DNA of 61,649 nucleotides, taken from NCBI GenBank assembly GCA_019155205.2, contig JAHNZQ020003150.1:151012-212660 (forward strand), in the 5' to 3' direction. The translations under genes were made by a program, and so were the position numbers. Below, piece by piece: positions 20,947-32,594 of this stretch (the first letter of the stretch is position 1; each line of letters starts with the position of its first letter). This DNA is from Gracilaria vermiculophylla (Eukaryota; Rhodophyta; Florideophyceae; Gracilariales; Gracilariaceae). The notes under the pieces are model-generated. The model was given only the letters and a program-made list of their open reading frames with translations, ran no database searches and had not been told where the DNA came from.

Positions 20947-21469
20947 TTGTGTGCTACCACCTCAAAAGTAGAACTGAAGATATTACGACTGGCCTCGCGA
21001 ATTATATGGTCCTTTTCCTTGAGGAATCACAAGATTTACAACAGAACAGCGGTTCTAGTCTGCACCGATTGGAACCCAACAGTGGAATTCTTCTTTAAGA
21101 GGATTCTGACGTGGAAGGTAACTACCCCCGACCTACTCCTATGTAGACCCTTCGAAATTTCTGAACAAACCCGTCCTCCAGGATCCTTACGCACCTGACT
21201 CCGTCGATAGGCGCGGCATGCGCAGCGCTCCCCAGGTGTTGGCCGCCAGACTGAAGGACACTGAAAGTCTACTTAGGAATCCTGGCTCCTCTGTGGTTTG
21301 TTTCAGGAATCGCTTCAGAAGAAATCATGATCATAGGCACGCAAAATCTCCTGCGACACCTCTGGGGCACGCTGAAATGCAGGTTGAGGAACCACACACG
21401 GCATTGCAGTCTTCACGTTAGGAGTGGCAGGGACGTGAACACCCGGAGGCTAACTCCCTCCCGGAATCT

Positions 21470-22560
21470 TTGGCTCCGCGCCCTACGGATTGGCTCTCCC
21501 ATGAGCTGGTCGAAAGAATTCCTGTAGGTGTTCAGGAACATTTCGGAGCGCATCGCAGCACCCTCGTGAATGAAATCGCAACGGAGAGTGCTTGCCGTAC
21601 TCTGGATGATTTGCATGATTCAGATCCCTTCCTAGAGGTGATCACAGATGTTATCAATGCGTAGGTTTGATCCCAAACCGCGCAGCTGCTTCCCGCTGTG
21701 ACGCTTCAAAGTCAGTATTCCGTACAGGAGGAGTTCCCTCTATCAACACCTATGGTGACCCTGGCCACAAAAGGACAGGATCTGCTGCGCCCTACGCTAG
21801 AGGAAGGATACTGCCATAGGGAAACGGTATCACCCCAGGAACATTGCTATGAACCGTCTGGACGTGCTTCCCCACGGAGAAGGACTGGACACCGGTCACC
21901 TCGTATTTCACCCAATGAAGAAGATACAGAATACTCTTCGGGGGAGTCGCGATAGCGGGGGTATCGTCAAGAACTTAGATAGAATACTGGAGAGACGCCG
22001 AAAGAAACGGAGGGAGAGAAGCAGAAAAAAAAGACACCGGTTTGGAGAGAAGCTCTGACTCTGAGTCCATTAACAGCTCCAGCTCGGAGGATTATATACC
22101 TGCCACGGAGAAAAGCAGAATGGTCAGGATGACCGTCCCGCCTAGCGACCTTTTCGCCAAAGCGATGGATTATGACAATTATCTGTTGAATGAGCGCTTC
22201 ATTTTTTAAGACGCGTCGGGCGCTAGAAGACTCTTGAGGATCCAGCGCCGCATGATTAATCATATGAAGAAGCACCCCTTTTCAGGTGGAAACCGAACCT
22301 TGGTGTTGAGATTTCTAACACGCTTCCGTGCGGGATGAAATACCATTGGTGTCCGTAAAGGTGTCGCCTTTTGGTGCTTTAAGTTCTAGCTCACAGGTCA
22401 AGCGCACTCGCTGGTGCCTACGCGCCTTAAGGAGGAGAGCTCCATTCTGGATGATTCTGTAACGGAGATTCTGACGACTTACCCCGATTCGGTAAGTATT
22501 GTTCTTGAAAGGTACCCAAAATACGAGGCGACAGCCGATGTTGACGATAAAGTCACCTCC
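21470..22560 (+). pseudogene. gypsy-H gag remnant
   Basis: Open segments on the plus strand give an acidic/basic N-terminal region (21470-21955), then SEDYIPATEKSRMVRM, FAKAMDYDNYLLNERF and MKKHPFSGGNRTLVLRFL (22,090-22,310), which fit a gag capsid of a Ty3/gypsy lineage. Multiple frameshifts and a TAA at 22,207-22,209 break it. No zinc knuckle was seen. Confidence 0.55.
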
Positions 22561-22699
22561 TATAGGTAGAATAAATAATCGACCGAAACGGATCTCTAAC
22601 TTAAGTTGTGATCAAAGGCCGTACGATGTGGAAATTAGCACTCCGAACGGCGGTTTCATTAGTTATTTGTCGAGAGACTTCTTCCTAAGATCCGCGCTA

Positions 22700-24114
22700 G
22701 GGTGCGTAATCACTTTATAACGCAGCCGAAGACCACATACGCGGAGCTAACACGTTTTACGGAATCCTACGGGGATACCCACCGTGCCGCTCGCCCCAGC
22801 CACGCTTCAAATTCGAACAAACCAACGGCCTTAAGAAACCGTCGGGCATCCGCCCTGATGTTGGACTCCACCATCTAAAGGGAAATCGACGAGCTCACGC
22901 TCGTGGGAGCAAAATGCCCTTGCTTTCACGTACGCCTCATATCAGGGAGTATCCTCTAGGGCGAGAATATCCTTGTCTCCTACATCTCACGCCTAGGCAG
23001 GATGTTATAGAAATGTACGATTCGCAAACACTTGGGTCTATCCACATCTTGTCAGTATTTGCTTGTATCGAGAGCCAGTACACTGTACTACCCACACCCC
23101 GGCAATGAGCACTGCCATCTTGCAGGAAATGGAGAAGAATTTCCAGGAACGTGACGACACACCAACCAAGAGCGAAAGTTGTCGAACCGCATATCACGAT
23201 ATCCGCTCCCCTGAAGGAAGCTACGGTTCCGGAGTTTAATATGGAGTGCAGCCTCTTCCACTCGCTGATGCGCTGCCAGCGCGTGGGCCAACACACATAT
23301 ATTGAACCTTGGGGAAACAAGTCGCATCCTGAAGCGCAACTGCAACAGCCGTCCTCCACTAGAACTATGACCACCTCCAACCAATAAACCCTTCAGGGTC
23401 ATGCTTGGAGGCTCCGCGTGGCTCGTTCCCACCAAATCTTGGCCTAACAGTCGTCGCCTCTAGGATATGAGAAGAATCCATCTGCACAGTCGACGTAGAA
23501 CCGGCGGACCTTCATTCTATTTGGACCCATTCGACACCCTTACAGACTCTTTTTGCAAGCTTCGCCGTGAGAATTATAAGGTGTATCCCTCTATAGTATT
23601 TTCTTGACTCGCTTCCATATTGTTGCGCGCTATCTTTGAAACCGGTGCTGGCCCAATCCTGGTTCTTGCTGACGTACTCCCATGGTCTGCTCTCTGCTCC
23701 TTGAGGATCGGCAAGCTCCCTAACGGTGCAAGACGCGTCGCGTCAAGCATTGAACGTTTTCGGATCATTACCTTCGTATCCCGGTTGGGTTCCTTATAGG
23801 TGAAGGTTTGCTTCCTAGTGGTGACCAATTTGGCAGTGCAATGCATATTTGGCACTTTCTTTGTGGATCGGTATGTACGTGCAATATACCCAAATCTGCG
23901 GAAGGTGACGTTTCACGACGCCGCTCCTGTACGTATCTTTTCCGCATTTCTGGTACCAGATGCCTGTGCATGTCAAGTGCGTAACTTTCCAAAGAAAAAC
24001 CAGTCGATCAAGCTCCTGGTCGTGAAATGTATCGAGATATCAGCGAATAGTCTGGAAAAAGTTTGGGTTCAGACCTCTGAATCTGCACTTTTATTTCTAT
24101 AGAAGAGTCCACAT
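22700..24114 (+). other. gypsy-H interior too decayed to read
   Basis: By position this should hold the end of gag and the protease. Short plus-strand segments are open in alternating frames, but I could not identify an active-site D-T/S-G or a zinc knuckle. No other feature was seen. Confidence 0.3.
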
Positions 24115-25500
24115 TTGATGACTAAGCAGCACTTCATGATGGCGAGTGGCGTTATAGAAATAGTGCCGACTATTCCTTTCAGGTTCGTTCTTGCTAACCT
24201 GAATGAGTCGCCTTTGCGGATTGAAAATGGATTTGTTGCCATACTGGCATTACCTGCCCCTGCAGAACTCTCTAACCTTCCGCATATTGAAGACCTTTCT
24301 GAGCTTAATGCAATCACCACCATGGAAGTCGAATCGGCATCGACGACTCCAGAGCAACCGAAGCAAGGCACTTGGCAGGACAAGCTCCAAATTGACAAAG
24401 AGTCTAAATAATATCCCCATGGGATAGTGGAAATGTAATCCGCATTTGTGAACATGTTTTTTACTTGCCTCAGACAGGTGATCATGGCATCGCAACGGAT
24501 CCAGCTCTCACCTGAGGCGAAACCAGTATACAGACTTCTGAGAAGAACCAGTCCTCATACACGTGAATTTGAACGCGATGAGGGCCAGCAGTCGCTACAT
24601 GAAGGTGTTGTCGAGCCCTCGTATTCCATATGTGTCTCTCCGGTGGTGTTTGCAAAAAAGAAAGATGGCTATTTGAGGTTTTGAATTGATTGTAGACGCA
24701 TCAACAATGTGATGGTACGCGATTTGTACCCGATACCCCGTATGTATGAATGTATTGACTTCTTAGTCATGCATCTGTTTTTCTCCACGCTGGATGCCTA
24801 CAGTTTGTACAAAAAGACGTCGATGGATGCCTTTTATAAGCTTTAGACAACGTCCACTTTCCATTGTGGAATTTTCCGGTGCCTAAGGACGCCATTTGGA
24901 ATGAAGAATGCACCCGCTATGTCCCAACGAGCAGTGGACATAATCCTGTCGAGGATGAAGTGACAGTACGCCTTGGTGCATATTGACGATATCATTTTAT
25001 GTTTCTGCAGCGCAGAAGAGAACGTTATGCATGTTAATAACGTGCTCCAACTCCTGAAGGATGCTGGACTTCCCTTAAAGCTGAATAAGCTTTTATTTTT
25101 CTGGTCCTCGTTGAACTACCTGGTGCATATTGCGCTCCCAGGCCGCCTGCAGGTTTCGACGAGGACTAAGGACACAATCACGGAATCTCTCCCTCCCACA
25201 ATCGACAAGGAGTTCCTCTCCATTTTGGGGTTGTGCAATATCTTTCAGGGGTTTGTTCCAAACTTCTTTCGTATGTCGGCGCTATTAAATCGCCCCTCGG
25301 ATAAAACCAAACCGATGCAATTGGCTCCCTTACCGGAAGAAGAGTTCGAAGCCTTTCACACTTTGAACAGTAGATTAATATAGCCACCGATCTTGGTTGT
25401 CCCGAAGCGGCACTGACGAATAGTGCTGGACACAGACGCCTTTAAATACCGCGTCGGATGTGCCATCCAACATCGAGGGTCGGTGCGCCTGGTCATTATG
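24115..25500 (+). pseudogene. gypsy-H reverse transcriptase and RNase H start
   Basis: It begins with a protease tail and linker (PFRFVLANLNESPLRIENGF, about 24,170-24,230). RT blocks follow: EGVVEPSYSICVSPVVFAKK, RRINNVMVRDLYPIPRM, FFSTLDAYSLYK, FRCLRTPFGMKNAPA and YALVHIDDIIL, where the usual YLDD is HIDD. The thumb (LGLCNIFQGFVPNFFRMSAL) and the RNase H start (VLDTDAFKYRVGCAIQH) are also present. In-frame stops occur at about 24,684, 24,846 and 24,961. It cannot make a full enzyme. Confidence 0.87.
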
Positions 25501-25512
25501 AAGCTCGTGGAC

Positions 25513-25878
25513 CTAAGTGTGAGCCTGACCCAAAGCCTCTATATGAGAAGTACGAGAAGGACGGCGCGTCACCAAACAGGCCTGCACCAACTTCTGGAAG
25601 CCAGCACCAAAAACCCCAGAGGAATCCCTACCCAAAAAGGGACCAGAATTTGCAATCTCAGTCGACGGAACAACAAGCGCCGGAGAGGGAGTCACAGACT
25701 GCCGAACGTCCGGGACATTGGGCTGCCGAAGGTAATCTACATTCACTGCCGTAGAGGTTGGCATGTCCAAGCATGGAGCAGTCGACACCGGAGGTATTAG
25801 CGACACAAGAACCTTAAAGCTTCTCCGTTGAGGCCGAGTGACCGGCATCGGGACGCTCCGCTGTTGGATTCGCACCAC
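25513..25878 (-). CDS. unrecognised minus-strand ORF
   Basis: This 121-codon open frame is rich in Ser, Pro and Val (PPVSTAPCLDMPTSTAVNV). It overlaps the ruined end of gypsy-H on the other strand. I recognise no domain. It could be part of another element's gag or a chance ORF. Confidence 0.2.
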   Translation of the reverse strand: MVRIQQRSVPMPVTRPQRRSFKVLVSLIPPVSTAPCLDMPTSTAVNVDYLRQPNVPDVRQSVTPSPALVVPSTEIANSGPFLGRDSSGVFGAGFQKLVQACLVTRRPSRTSHIEALGQAHT

Positions 25879-25879
25879 T

Positions 25880-26405
25880 GGGATCTAGGCAGTCAGGAGA
25901 GAAGCAGTCTATTCCTCTTCGATAGGAATCACATCGGTCACTTATGGAGGAGGCTTCGTAATCGATCCTAAGAGCTGAGTCACGACCTCAGGACGAGTCA
26001 TGTTCGGTTTTTCACGATGTTTTGAACGCGTTCATTATTTTCTGAGAAATTTCAAAAAAAATGGTTTTTTTTGGCCACGGGCGCCGATTAGCTTGTATGT
26101 ATCAATTTTTAGACAAACTCATGGGGATCTGATTGTCGATCATGAGCCTTTTACGTCGTTTCAGCGTAGCGGATTTAGCACTCTGTGATTTTCCGGTGGC
26201 GTAAATTTCAGTTTTGAACGATTATTTGAACAGTTTCAGTACTTTCTGGTTAAAATCAGACTTCTCTGTAACTGGAAAGCTGGTGTTGATTTTCGGTTTT
26301 ACGGCAGGGCATTGTGTAGACTAAGTTGCTGTGCAGTTACCGCGTCCGAAAAAATGACATCCGTTAACAAATGCTTCCACATGGATACAAAGCATATGTT
26401 ATATA
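25880..26405. other. unassigned stretch before fragment E
   Basis: Nothing was recognised here. Homology of fragment E to element C begins only at about 26,406. Confidence 0.4.
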
Positions 26406-27455
26406 TGCTGATACGGAGCAATCGCCTCAGTTCTAAGGAAATTTAATATGGTGAAACACGGAAATGGAGATTCATCATCCCGTGCTCTGTCGAACAATGC
26501 GGCTCACCACACGTCACATAGCAGATTCACGTTGCAAAAACCGAACTCACAGGGTAGTGGGTCACGAAGAACGCCGGAGCAGCTTGCCAGACTCAAGGCA
26601 AGGACCAAGTGCTACAAATGTCGCAGGTGGGGACATAGGACTAACAACCACAAGGAAGAGGGATCCTTGAAGCCCGAAGTTCAAGCCTTACACGCCCCTC
26701 CTGAGCATGAAAACTCTGCGGAGAACGTACCAAGGTTCAGCATGATCAAACATGCCTCGAAACACACTGAAATAATCTCAATAAGCAATCGGACTGGACC
26801 GCTCCTGGATAACGGAGCACCATACAGTGGAATTGGATGCAAGGAATTGAAGTTGATTGCCAAACTTGTGTGGCCTGAATGAAATGGAGACCTTGACCCA
26901 ATCCTAGATTCTTTTGCAGACCGCCCGTACTTGCATTACGGAAGCGGAGAACATAGAAGTGCGGCAAAGAAGATACTTGTTTCTGTTTAATTGGAAGCCC
27001 GAACAAATCAGGGCAGGAACGTGTAGATCAGACACCTGATCATTGATGGTGCTTCTCAGTTGGTAGTCGACGGCAACGTCACCAGTCACTGTGATATACA
27101 ACACGCTAACCAAAACAAATTAATTCTACCACCGGATGCTAACGGGAATACCCAAGGCAGTATATCGCATGTCGACTGGGATATGAACACATACATACCC
27201 CGCCAGGTGTTCAAGTTTCGTACCAGTGGTACAACGGGGGATAACGTGAGATACATGCTTTTTGCCTCTGCGCATATTGAAGGTAACGTCGCGAGCAAAC
27301 CATGGAAAAATGTTAAGAAAATTGTGGACAAAGTTAATAAGCACGTCTGCGGACACTCTACATACTCAGAAATAATTATTTTGTTAAAACAAAATATTCC
27401 GTGAAATGAACAAGCCGAGAACTACTTGCAATCTGTCCTCAAGAGATGTACAGCG
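26406..27455 (+). pseudogene. fragment E: copia gag, protease and pre-integrase
   Basis: This is a 5'-truncated copy of the same family as element C. Gag matches C from YGAIASVLRKFN onward and has a knuckle CYKCRRWGHRTNNH, a CCHH arrangement also seen in C. The protease has PLLDNGAPYSGIG (D-N-G instead of D-T/S-G). The zinc-binding part of integrase reads VNKHVCGHSTYSEIIIL and ends LKRCTAC exactly at the LTR of element C (27456). Stops at 26,879-26,881 and beyond interrupt it. It may be the left half of the element whose right half is fragment D. Confidence 0.75.
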
Positions 27456-27700
27456 TGTCTTTTAGTGCCCCCTTTTTTGAGTAATAAAGACAAAATCGTG
27501 TAACTCTCCAGACTCATTGGTGGATAGTGGATGGTTACGTGGCAGGGGTAGCAGATCAGCAGATACGGGTCCTTAAGCGCGTTTGTTTGCTAGTTTAGCA
27601 GGGAGTCTGTTAATGCAAAGAACATAGCAGAAGACCAGGAAAAGCTAATCAGGTTTCCATTTTGTGCTTCACCGTCGTTATACGCTCTATGTTTTACGTA
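27456..27700 (+). repeat. element C 5' LTR
   Basis: It shares CAGATACGGGT, TTAAGCGCGTTTGTTTGC and AATCAGGTTTCCAT with the 3' LTR at 38338-38580. It starts TGTCTTTTAGTGC. The end is inferred from the adjoining primer-binding-like GGTATGGGCCTAG at 27701-27713. Confidence 0.8.
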
Positions 27701-27790
27701 GGTATGGGCCTAGAAAGCTCTAACCTACCATCAAGGCCGCGTTTCTCGTGGGATATTTGAACAGTACCGTAGACCGCCGGACGTTAAATT

Positions 27791-28200
27791 TTGAGCAGTA
27801 TGCGGAAGCAATCTCACGCTGACAAGCATTTCAGGACACTCTTACAGATTCTAACAGGTTCAAGATTGCCAGGGGGGCACGTGGAAGCATGGTGCAATCG
27901 CAGTTATACGGACGTGATAGAGATTTGTGCAAGGCGATACCCGACAGTGAAATATGTTTTGAGGAAGGAATAGAAGCAACCGTGGACGCACTTTACAAGC
28001 GAGACGCACTAGCTGTGGTGCCAGATGTCTTCCAAGACTTAACAACGTTGATGAACACCAAAAGCAACCATCACAAAAGCTTCAGGAACTATGAATCGAG
28101 ATTTCAGGCACAGATATCAAGATTGAATGCCCATGGATACGAAGCCAAACTTTCCGATTCAATCGTAGCGTTCCCTTTACTGGAAAATGCTGATGTTGAC
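27791..28200 (+). pseudogene. element C gag, part 1
   Basis: The open frames 27791-27973 and 27889-28203 give a copia gag: VDALYKRDALAVVPDVFQDL, SRFQAQISRLNAHGYEAKL and the end FPLLENADVD. A frame change lies near 27,960. The frame is cut by copia-2 at 28,200 and resumes at 34,159 (NNQRVSVLANAA), which restores a sensible gag sequence. Confidence 0.75.
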
Positions 28201-28203
28201 TAA

Positions 28204-28630
28204 AGGTGGTCAGCGAGGCAAAGGAAATGTTGAAAAGATGCAAAGGAAGTTCCCCAGCTCTGGCTTAGACTTACTTGGAGGTGCCTCGCGACCACCTTAT
28301 ATAATGGTCAACGTGCACTAATTCGATTAGAGTGTAAACTACACTACAATTCAGAGACAATCAATACTACCAATCATAATAAAGCAATACATCAATGTGT
28401 TACCCACAATGTTACCCACAATTCAATATGTCTGACAAGGACAAAGCACAAAAAGGCACAAGTGATGGAGAACAAGGCCTAACCGTTACGTAAACTCACG
28501 AGAGCATGAAAGTGCACAAATTAACGGATCCTGGGTGTCACTGTAATCCGGTTCCATACAAAAGCAGATGTATTTGTGAGGGACAGCAATGCGCTGCGAC
28601 AGCAGGAACAGTAGCTCATTCTTGCTAACC
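28204..28630 (-). repeat. copia-2 3' LTR
   Basis: It is homologous to the 427-bp LTRs of copia-1 and to 33734-34158. Its first bases on the plus strand are altered (AGGTGGTCAGC in place of TGGAGGTCAGC), so the exact edge may be 28201. Confidence 0.85.
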
Positions 28631-28650
28631 TACCCACTCTGTTTCTGAAT

Positions 28651-29481
28651 TCAGAGATCTAGGGAGAAGAAGCCGCCTACACTCCTGAAATTCTGCAATT
28701 TCACTCTTCCCAGTAGCTTGGTTAGCCCTTCTGCCACCATTGCATCTGTCGAAAAGTAATGCAACAAAATGGACTTCTTTTGGAATGCCTCTGGACTGAA
28801 GTGATAACGGATATCAATTTGTTTACTTCGTATGTTTACCACTCCGTTCCGAGCAAGATCAACGCAACATTGATTGTCCACATACACGGTAATGGGTTCA
28901 ACCATCACCTTCACTGAATCCTTGATGTGCAGTTCATGATGTTTCCCAATGCCATTCCACAGGCTCCTAAGCCAAAAACCTTCCTTCCTCCCAGAAAACT
29001 GACTTACGTACTCTGCCGCAGCACTAGACAGCGCGATATCTTCTTGCTGACGCGAGCCCCACGACACTGCACCGCCACAAATGAGAAACATGAAGCCGCT
29101 GGTGGATTTGCGAATGATTTTGTCTCCTGCCCAGTTAGAGTCCACAAAGCCGTGAATATCAAATTTAAAGGTGGTGCCATATGCAAGTCCAAGTGTACGA
29201 GTTCCGCTCAGGTATCGCAGCACACGCTTGGCCGCATTCCAGTGGGTATCGCCCTGTTTCTCAACTTATTTGGCCAGTTTCTCCACGGCGTACGATATTT
29301 CGGGTTGGGTACCCACTGAAAAGTACATCAGAAAGCTAATCACCTGCCGGTAAGGAACATCACACACAGCCTCTACCTTCACATTCAAATCCATACTAGA
29401 ATCCATGGGTGAATCCATCGGTTTGGACTGAAGCATATTGAAGCGTTCCAGGACCTTTTGCCTGTAAGCATTCCGCGTCAA
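28651..29481 (-). pseudogene. copia-2 RNase H and RT end
   Basis: A long open part (29223-28651) reads DSNWAGDKIIRKSTSGFMFL, GGAVSWGSRQQEDIALSSAA, VYVDNQCCVDLARNGVV and AEGLTKLLGRVKLQNF, a nearly complete copia RNase H. The preceding 29481-29266 segment is the RT thumb (QPEISYAVEKLAK). A stop near 29,265 separates them. Confidence 0.87.
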
Positions 29482-29505
29482 GTACAGGACTCTCTTGGTA
29501 CGATG

Positions 29506-29967
29506 TCAAAGAATCTCAAAACCAAAAACCATACGTGCTTCTTTGAGGTCCTTCATGCGGCATCGAGATGACAGCTCGGCTTTCACCTCCTTCATTGCTT
29601 TCCATCTCTGACTGGCGATCAACGAGTTATCAACATAGAGAACGATGATCACAAATTCACCTAAGATTTTTCCTGGATATACACATTCTTCAGCATCGTT
29701 AGGCGTTAGACCAACATCATCCTTTAGAAAGGCATATATCTTAGAATGCCAGTGTCTTGGGGCCTGACGAAAAGCATAGATAGCCTTCTTGAGGCGGCAC
29801 ACCAGGTCTTCTTTGCCTGCCTCTACAAAGCCCTTTGGTTGCTCCATGTATACCGTTTGTTCAATGTCGCCGTTCAGAAACGCTGTCTTGACGTCCATCT
29901 GGTGTAGATGTAAGTCCTCAACTGCGGTAATAGACAGAATCATCCTGATGGAATTGAACTTAACCAC
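29506..29967 (-). pseudogene. copia-2 reverse transcriptase
   Basis: It reads VKFNSIRMILSITAVEDLHL, MDVKTAFLNGDIEQTVYMEQ, KKAIYAFRQAPRHWHSKIYA and VLYVDNSLIAS. The catalytic YVDD has become YVDN, so the second Asp is lost. The N-terminal palm lies further upstream in a broken frame (about 29,970-30,090). Confidence 0.87.
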
Positions 29968-30314
29968 AGAATCCTATGTATCTGAAAAGTCGAGGCCCTC
30001 AATCTGCAGGAAACCTCAAGCAACCATACGAGCCTTGTATCGAACCGTTGGCTCTCCTGATTCCGATGCCTCATTTTTCTGCACATACCCCAACTTGGTT
30101 GGGATCACATTGCTGCCTGCCGGCCTACGCACGAGCTCCCATGTATCATGTTCTATTAAAGATTCATCCTCACTTTTCATAGCCTTTTTCCAAGCCTCTC
30201 AGTCATCTCGCGACACAGCCACAGGAAACGAACGAGAGCCATCATCAATGGCAGTGAGCAGCGCAGTTTCTAACCAGACAAAGTTCGGAGCTCTTCGCTC
30301 ACGGGTTGATCTCC

Positions 30315-31634
30315 TCAAGGCTGCTGCTGAGTATATCTAGGCTTTTTAGGGGCTTTAAAATCATCGTGTTTTTCTTGCGTAGGCTGCACCTCGCTGGGAT
30401 TCAGATTGTCCGTGTGTAAATCCGGGTGATTTGCAGGGGGATCATCAAAATCTGGGACACCATCTTGTGATGGTTTTAAGGTGTCAACAGCAGACGCAGA
30501 ATAATTTGGCTTTCGTTTGCCAGATCCGTCAAAACCATTATATGTTTCATCACGGATCTCGCAGTTTGGATCTAACTCTTTTCTTTCATCGAATCTTACA
30601 TCTCTGGACACAATCACCTTTTTCTTATTCTTGTCTCACAGCTAATAGCCATTCCCACTGTGTGTGTAGCCAACGAACACTGCTTCGACAGCACGAGGCT
30701 CTAGCTTCTTCAGCTTATGATCCACAACCTTGTACTAGCATCTGCTCCCAAACACTCGTAAATGGCTCACGTCAGGCTTCGATCCAGTTAGCAACTGATA
30801 CGGTGTGGTGTTGATCGGCAAGGCTTTCCACGTGACTCGATTTCTGATGGGCGCCGCAACATTCAGCGCCTCGGCCCAAGAACTACTGGGCAGCTTCTTG
30901 TAGAGCGACATTGAATGAGCCAAGTCCATTAGTGGGCGATTGAACCTTTCGGCCAGAGTATTCTGGTGTGGATTGTATGGCACAGTTCTCTGATGCTCGA
31001 TACCAAGATACTCAAGCTAGGCTCGGAATTTGTTGGACAAGTACGCACCACCATTGTCAGTGCGTAGAGTGCGAAGCACAAGAACACGGATACTAATGGA
31101 TTTCACCGTACTGCCATACTTATTTGGAACGAGCCTCAGCCACTTGAAAAACGCATATAACGCTTCATTCTTGATTTTCAGCATGTACAAGAAACAGAAC
31201 CTACTATGATCGTCGATGAAGGTGACAAAGGGGCGCAAGCCTCCCAAGGATCCTACATGCATTGGACCACAAATTTCCGAATGCACAAGGTCCAATGGCT
31301 TATTTTCTCGCTTCCCCTCTTGCTTGGGAGTGGGAGCGCGGAACGTTTGGCCCACTACACACGACTCACACGTTGGTATACTTTCAGGTAAATCCACGTT
31401 CAGACCGGACACCAAATTATTACGAGCCGTATGCCTGATGCCTTCCACATTCACATGAGCCAATGAAGCATGCCATGTAGACAAGTTTGACACAAGAGCA
31501 CTGTCCAAGGTCTCAGCAATTTTGACTGCCGTGCACAAATTGTACAGACCCTCCACACTACGGCCCTGAGCAATGACTTTAAAGTCTTTGTACACACGAA
31601 CTGTGTAGTTTTCAAACACTAACACACGGTCCAA
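30315..31634 (-). pseudogene. copia-2 integrase
   Basis: The 31634-31017 frame holds the pre-integrase zinc region (WHASLAHVNVEGIRHTARN, CESCVVGQ) and the core (PLDLVHSEICGPMHVG, FIDDHSRFCFLYM, RTDNGGAYLSNKF). The 30983-30735 frame gives NTLAERFNRPLMD, with the catalytic Glu, and FGSRC. The 30617-30315 frame is the acidic, Pro/Ser-rich linker. TAG stops separate the parts. Confidence 0.87.
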
Positions 31635-31637
31635 GTC

Positions 31638-31922
31638 TCATATCGCAGAAACAAACAACAGGTGGTACCGTAGACTCGGTATATGCACAACCTTGTTGAG
31701 CTTGCACTTGCGTTTGGTCCCATCAACAGTGAGATCAAGCTTTACAGTGCCTTGTCCTTTACACTCCCACTTGGAATCCTTTCCAATACTCACACCGGCA
31801 GACATTTTTCTCTCATAGGATTCAAACACCGACGCGTCATACGTCATGTAAAAAGTGGCCCTAGAATCAACTATCCAGTCCCTGTTGGTGGCTTGTTGGG
31901 CCCTTGCCGCAATGAGACACAC
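31638..31922 (-). pseudogene. copia-2 protease
   Basis: The open frame reads DWIVDSRATFYMTYDAS, in which the active-site triad D-S-G is altered to D-S-R. The tail VHIPSLRYHLLFV is normal for the family. The frame continues into integrase after a short gap. Confidence 0.82.
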
Positions 31923-32524
31923 AAAGTCAGATTCACTGTCACCCGCACTGTCTTCGTCACAAGCTTGGTCAACTGAACGGTGAGCAGCAGCAGTCTGATC
32001 TTTGTTAGCCTCATCACGCGATCTCCGATTGTTGTATCGATAGCCACAATCAGGTGCTCGAAGCGCTCTGGTACTCTACACAGAATTGCCATAGAAATGT
32101 CTTCCTCCTCCACAGCGACGTCCATGCTGTTGAGATCAGACTCAAGATGGCGCATGCGATTGATAAGCTGTAACAGTTTTTCATCTTCGCGCATTTTGGG
32201 CGTATAGAATGAACGTCTGGCATTGATTCGGTTGAGAAGCGTCTTTCTCAGGAAAACGTCGCAGAGGGCTCTCCACATATCCGCAGCATAATAGGTGTCC
32301 CGCACATGGTCTAAATGTTCATCACCCAGGGTCAACCCAATTATCGCCCTGTTCTTTGCGTCTTTCTTCTCCCAATCGAAAAGTTCAGCTTCATCGGTTG
32401 GTTCAGGCGTGGTGAGTTGATCATCGAGATCTTTGAGCGCAAAGAGCAACTCAATTTTCTGCTTCCATACGTGGAAGTTATCCACACCAAGCTTTTCGAT
32501 TCTCACACCACTGAACAAGTCCAT
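31923..32524 (-). pseudogene. copia-2 gag, lacking the zinc knuckle
   Basis: The likely start is MDLFSGVRIEKLGVDNF at about 32,522. The UBN2-type capsid is open across WKQKIELLFALKDLDDQL and INRMRHLESDLNSMD. It then jumps from TTIGDR into a different frame near 32,020, skipping the CCHC knuckle that copia-1 has between these points, so an internal deletion is likely. Confidence 0.82.
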
Positions 32525-32594
32525 ACTTTGGCAAGCGGTCTGAAGTATATGCACACCCGGCGAAATGCACGACAACAATCGAAAATAAAACAAA

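Larger units (their letters stand above)
20947..25500 (+). mobile_element. gypsy-H: decayed Ty3/gypsy element
   Basis: Gag-like sequence (21,470-22,560), protease tail (24,115-24,405), RT (24,480-25,380) and the start of RNase H (25,420-25,500) follow one another on the plus strand. RT sequence relates it to gypsy-J. LTRs were not identified. After 25,500 the pol frame can no longer be followed and integrase is missing. Confidence 0.75.
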
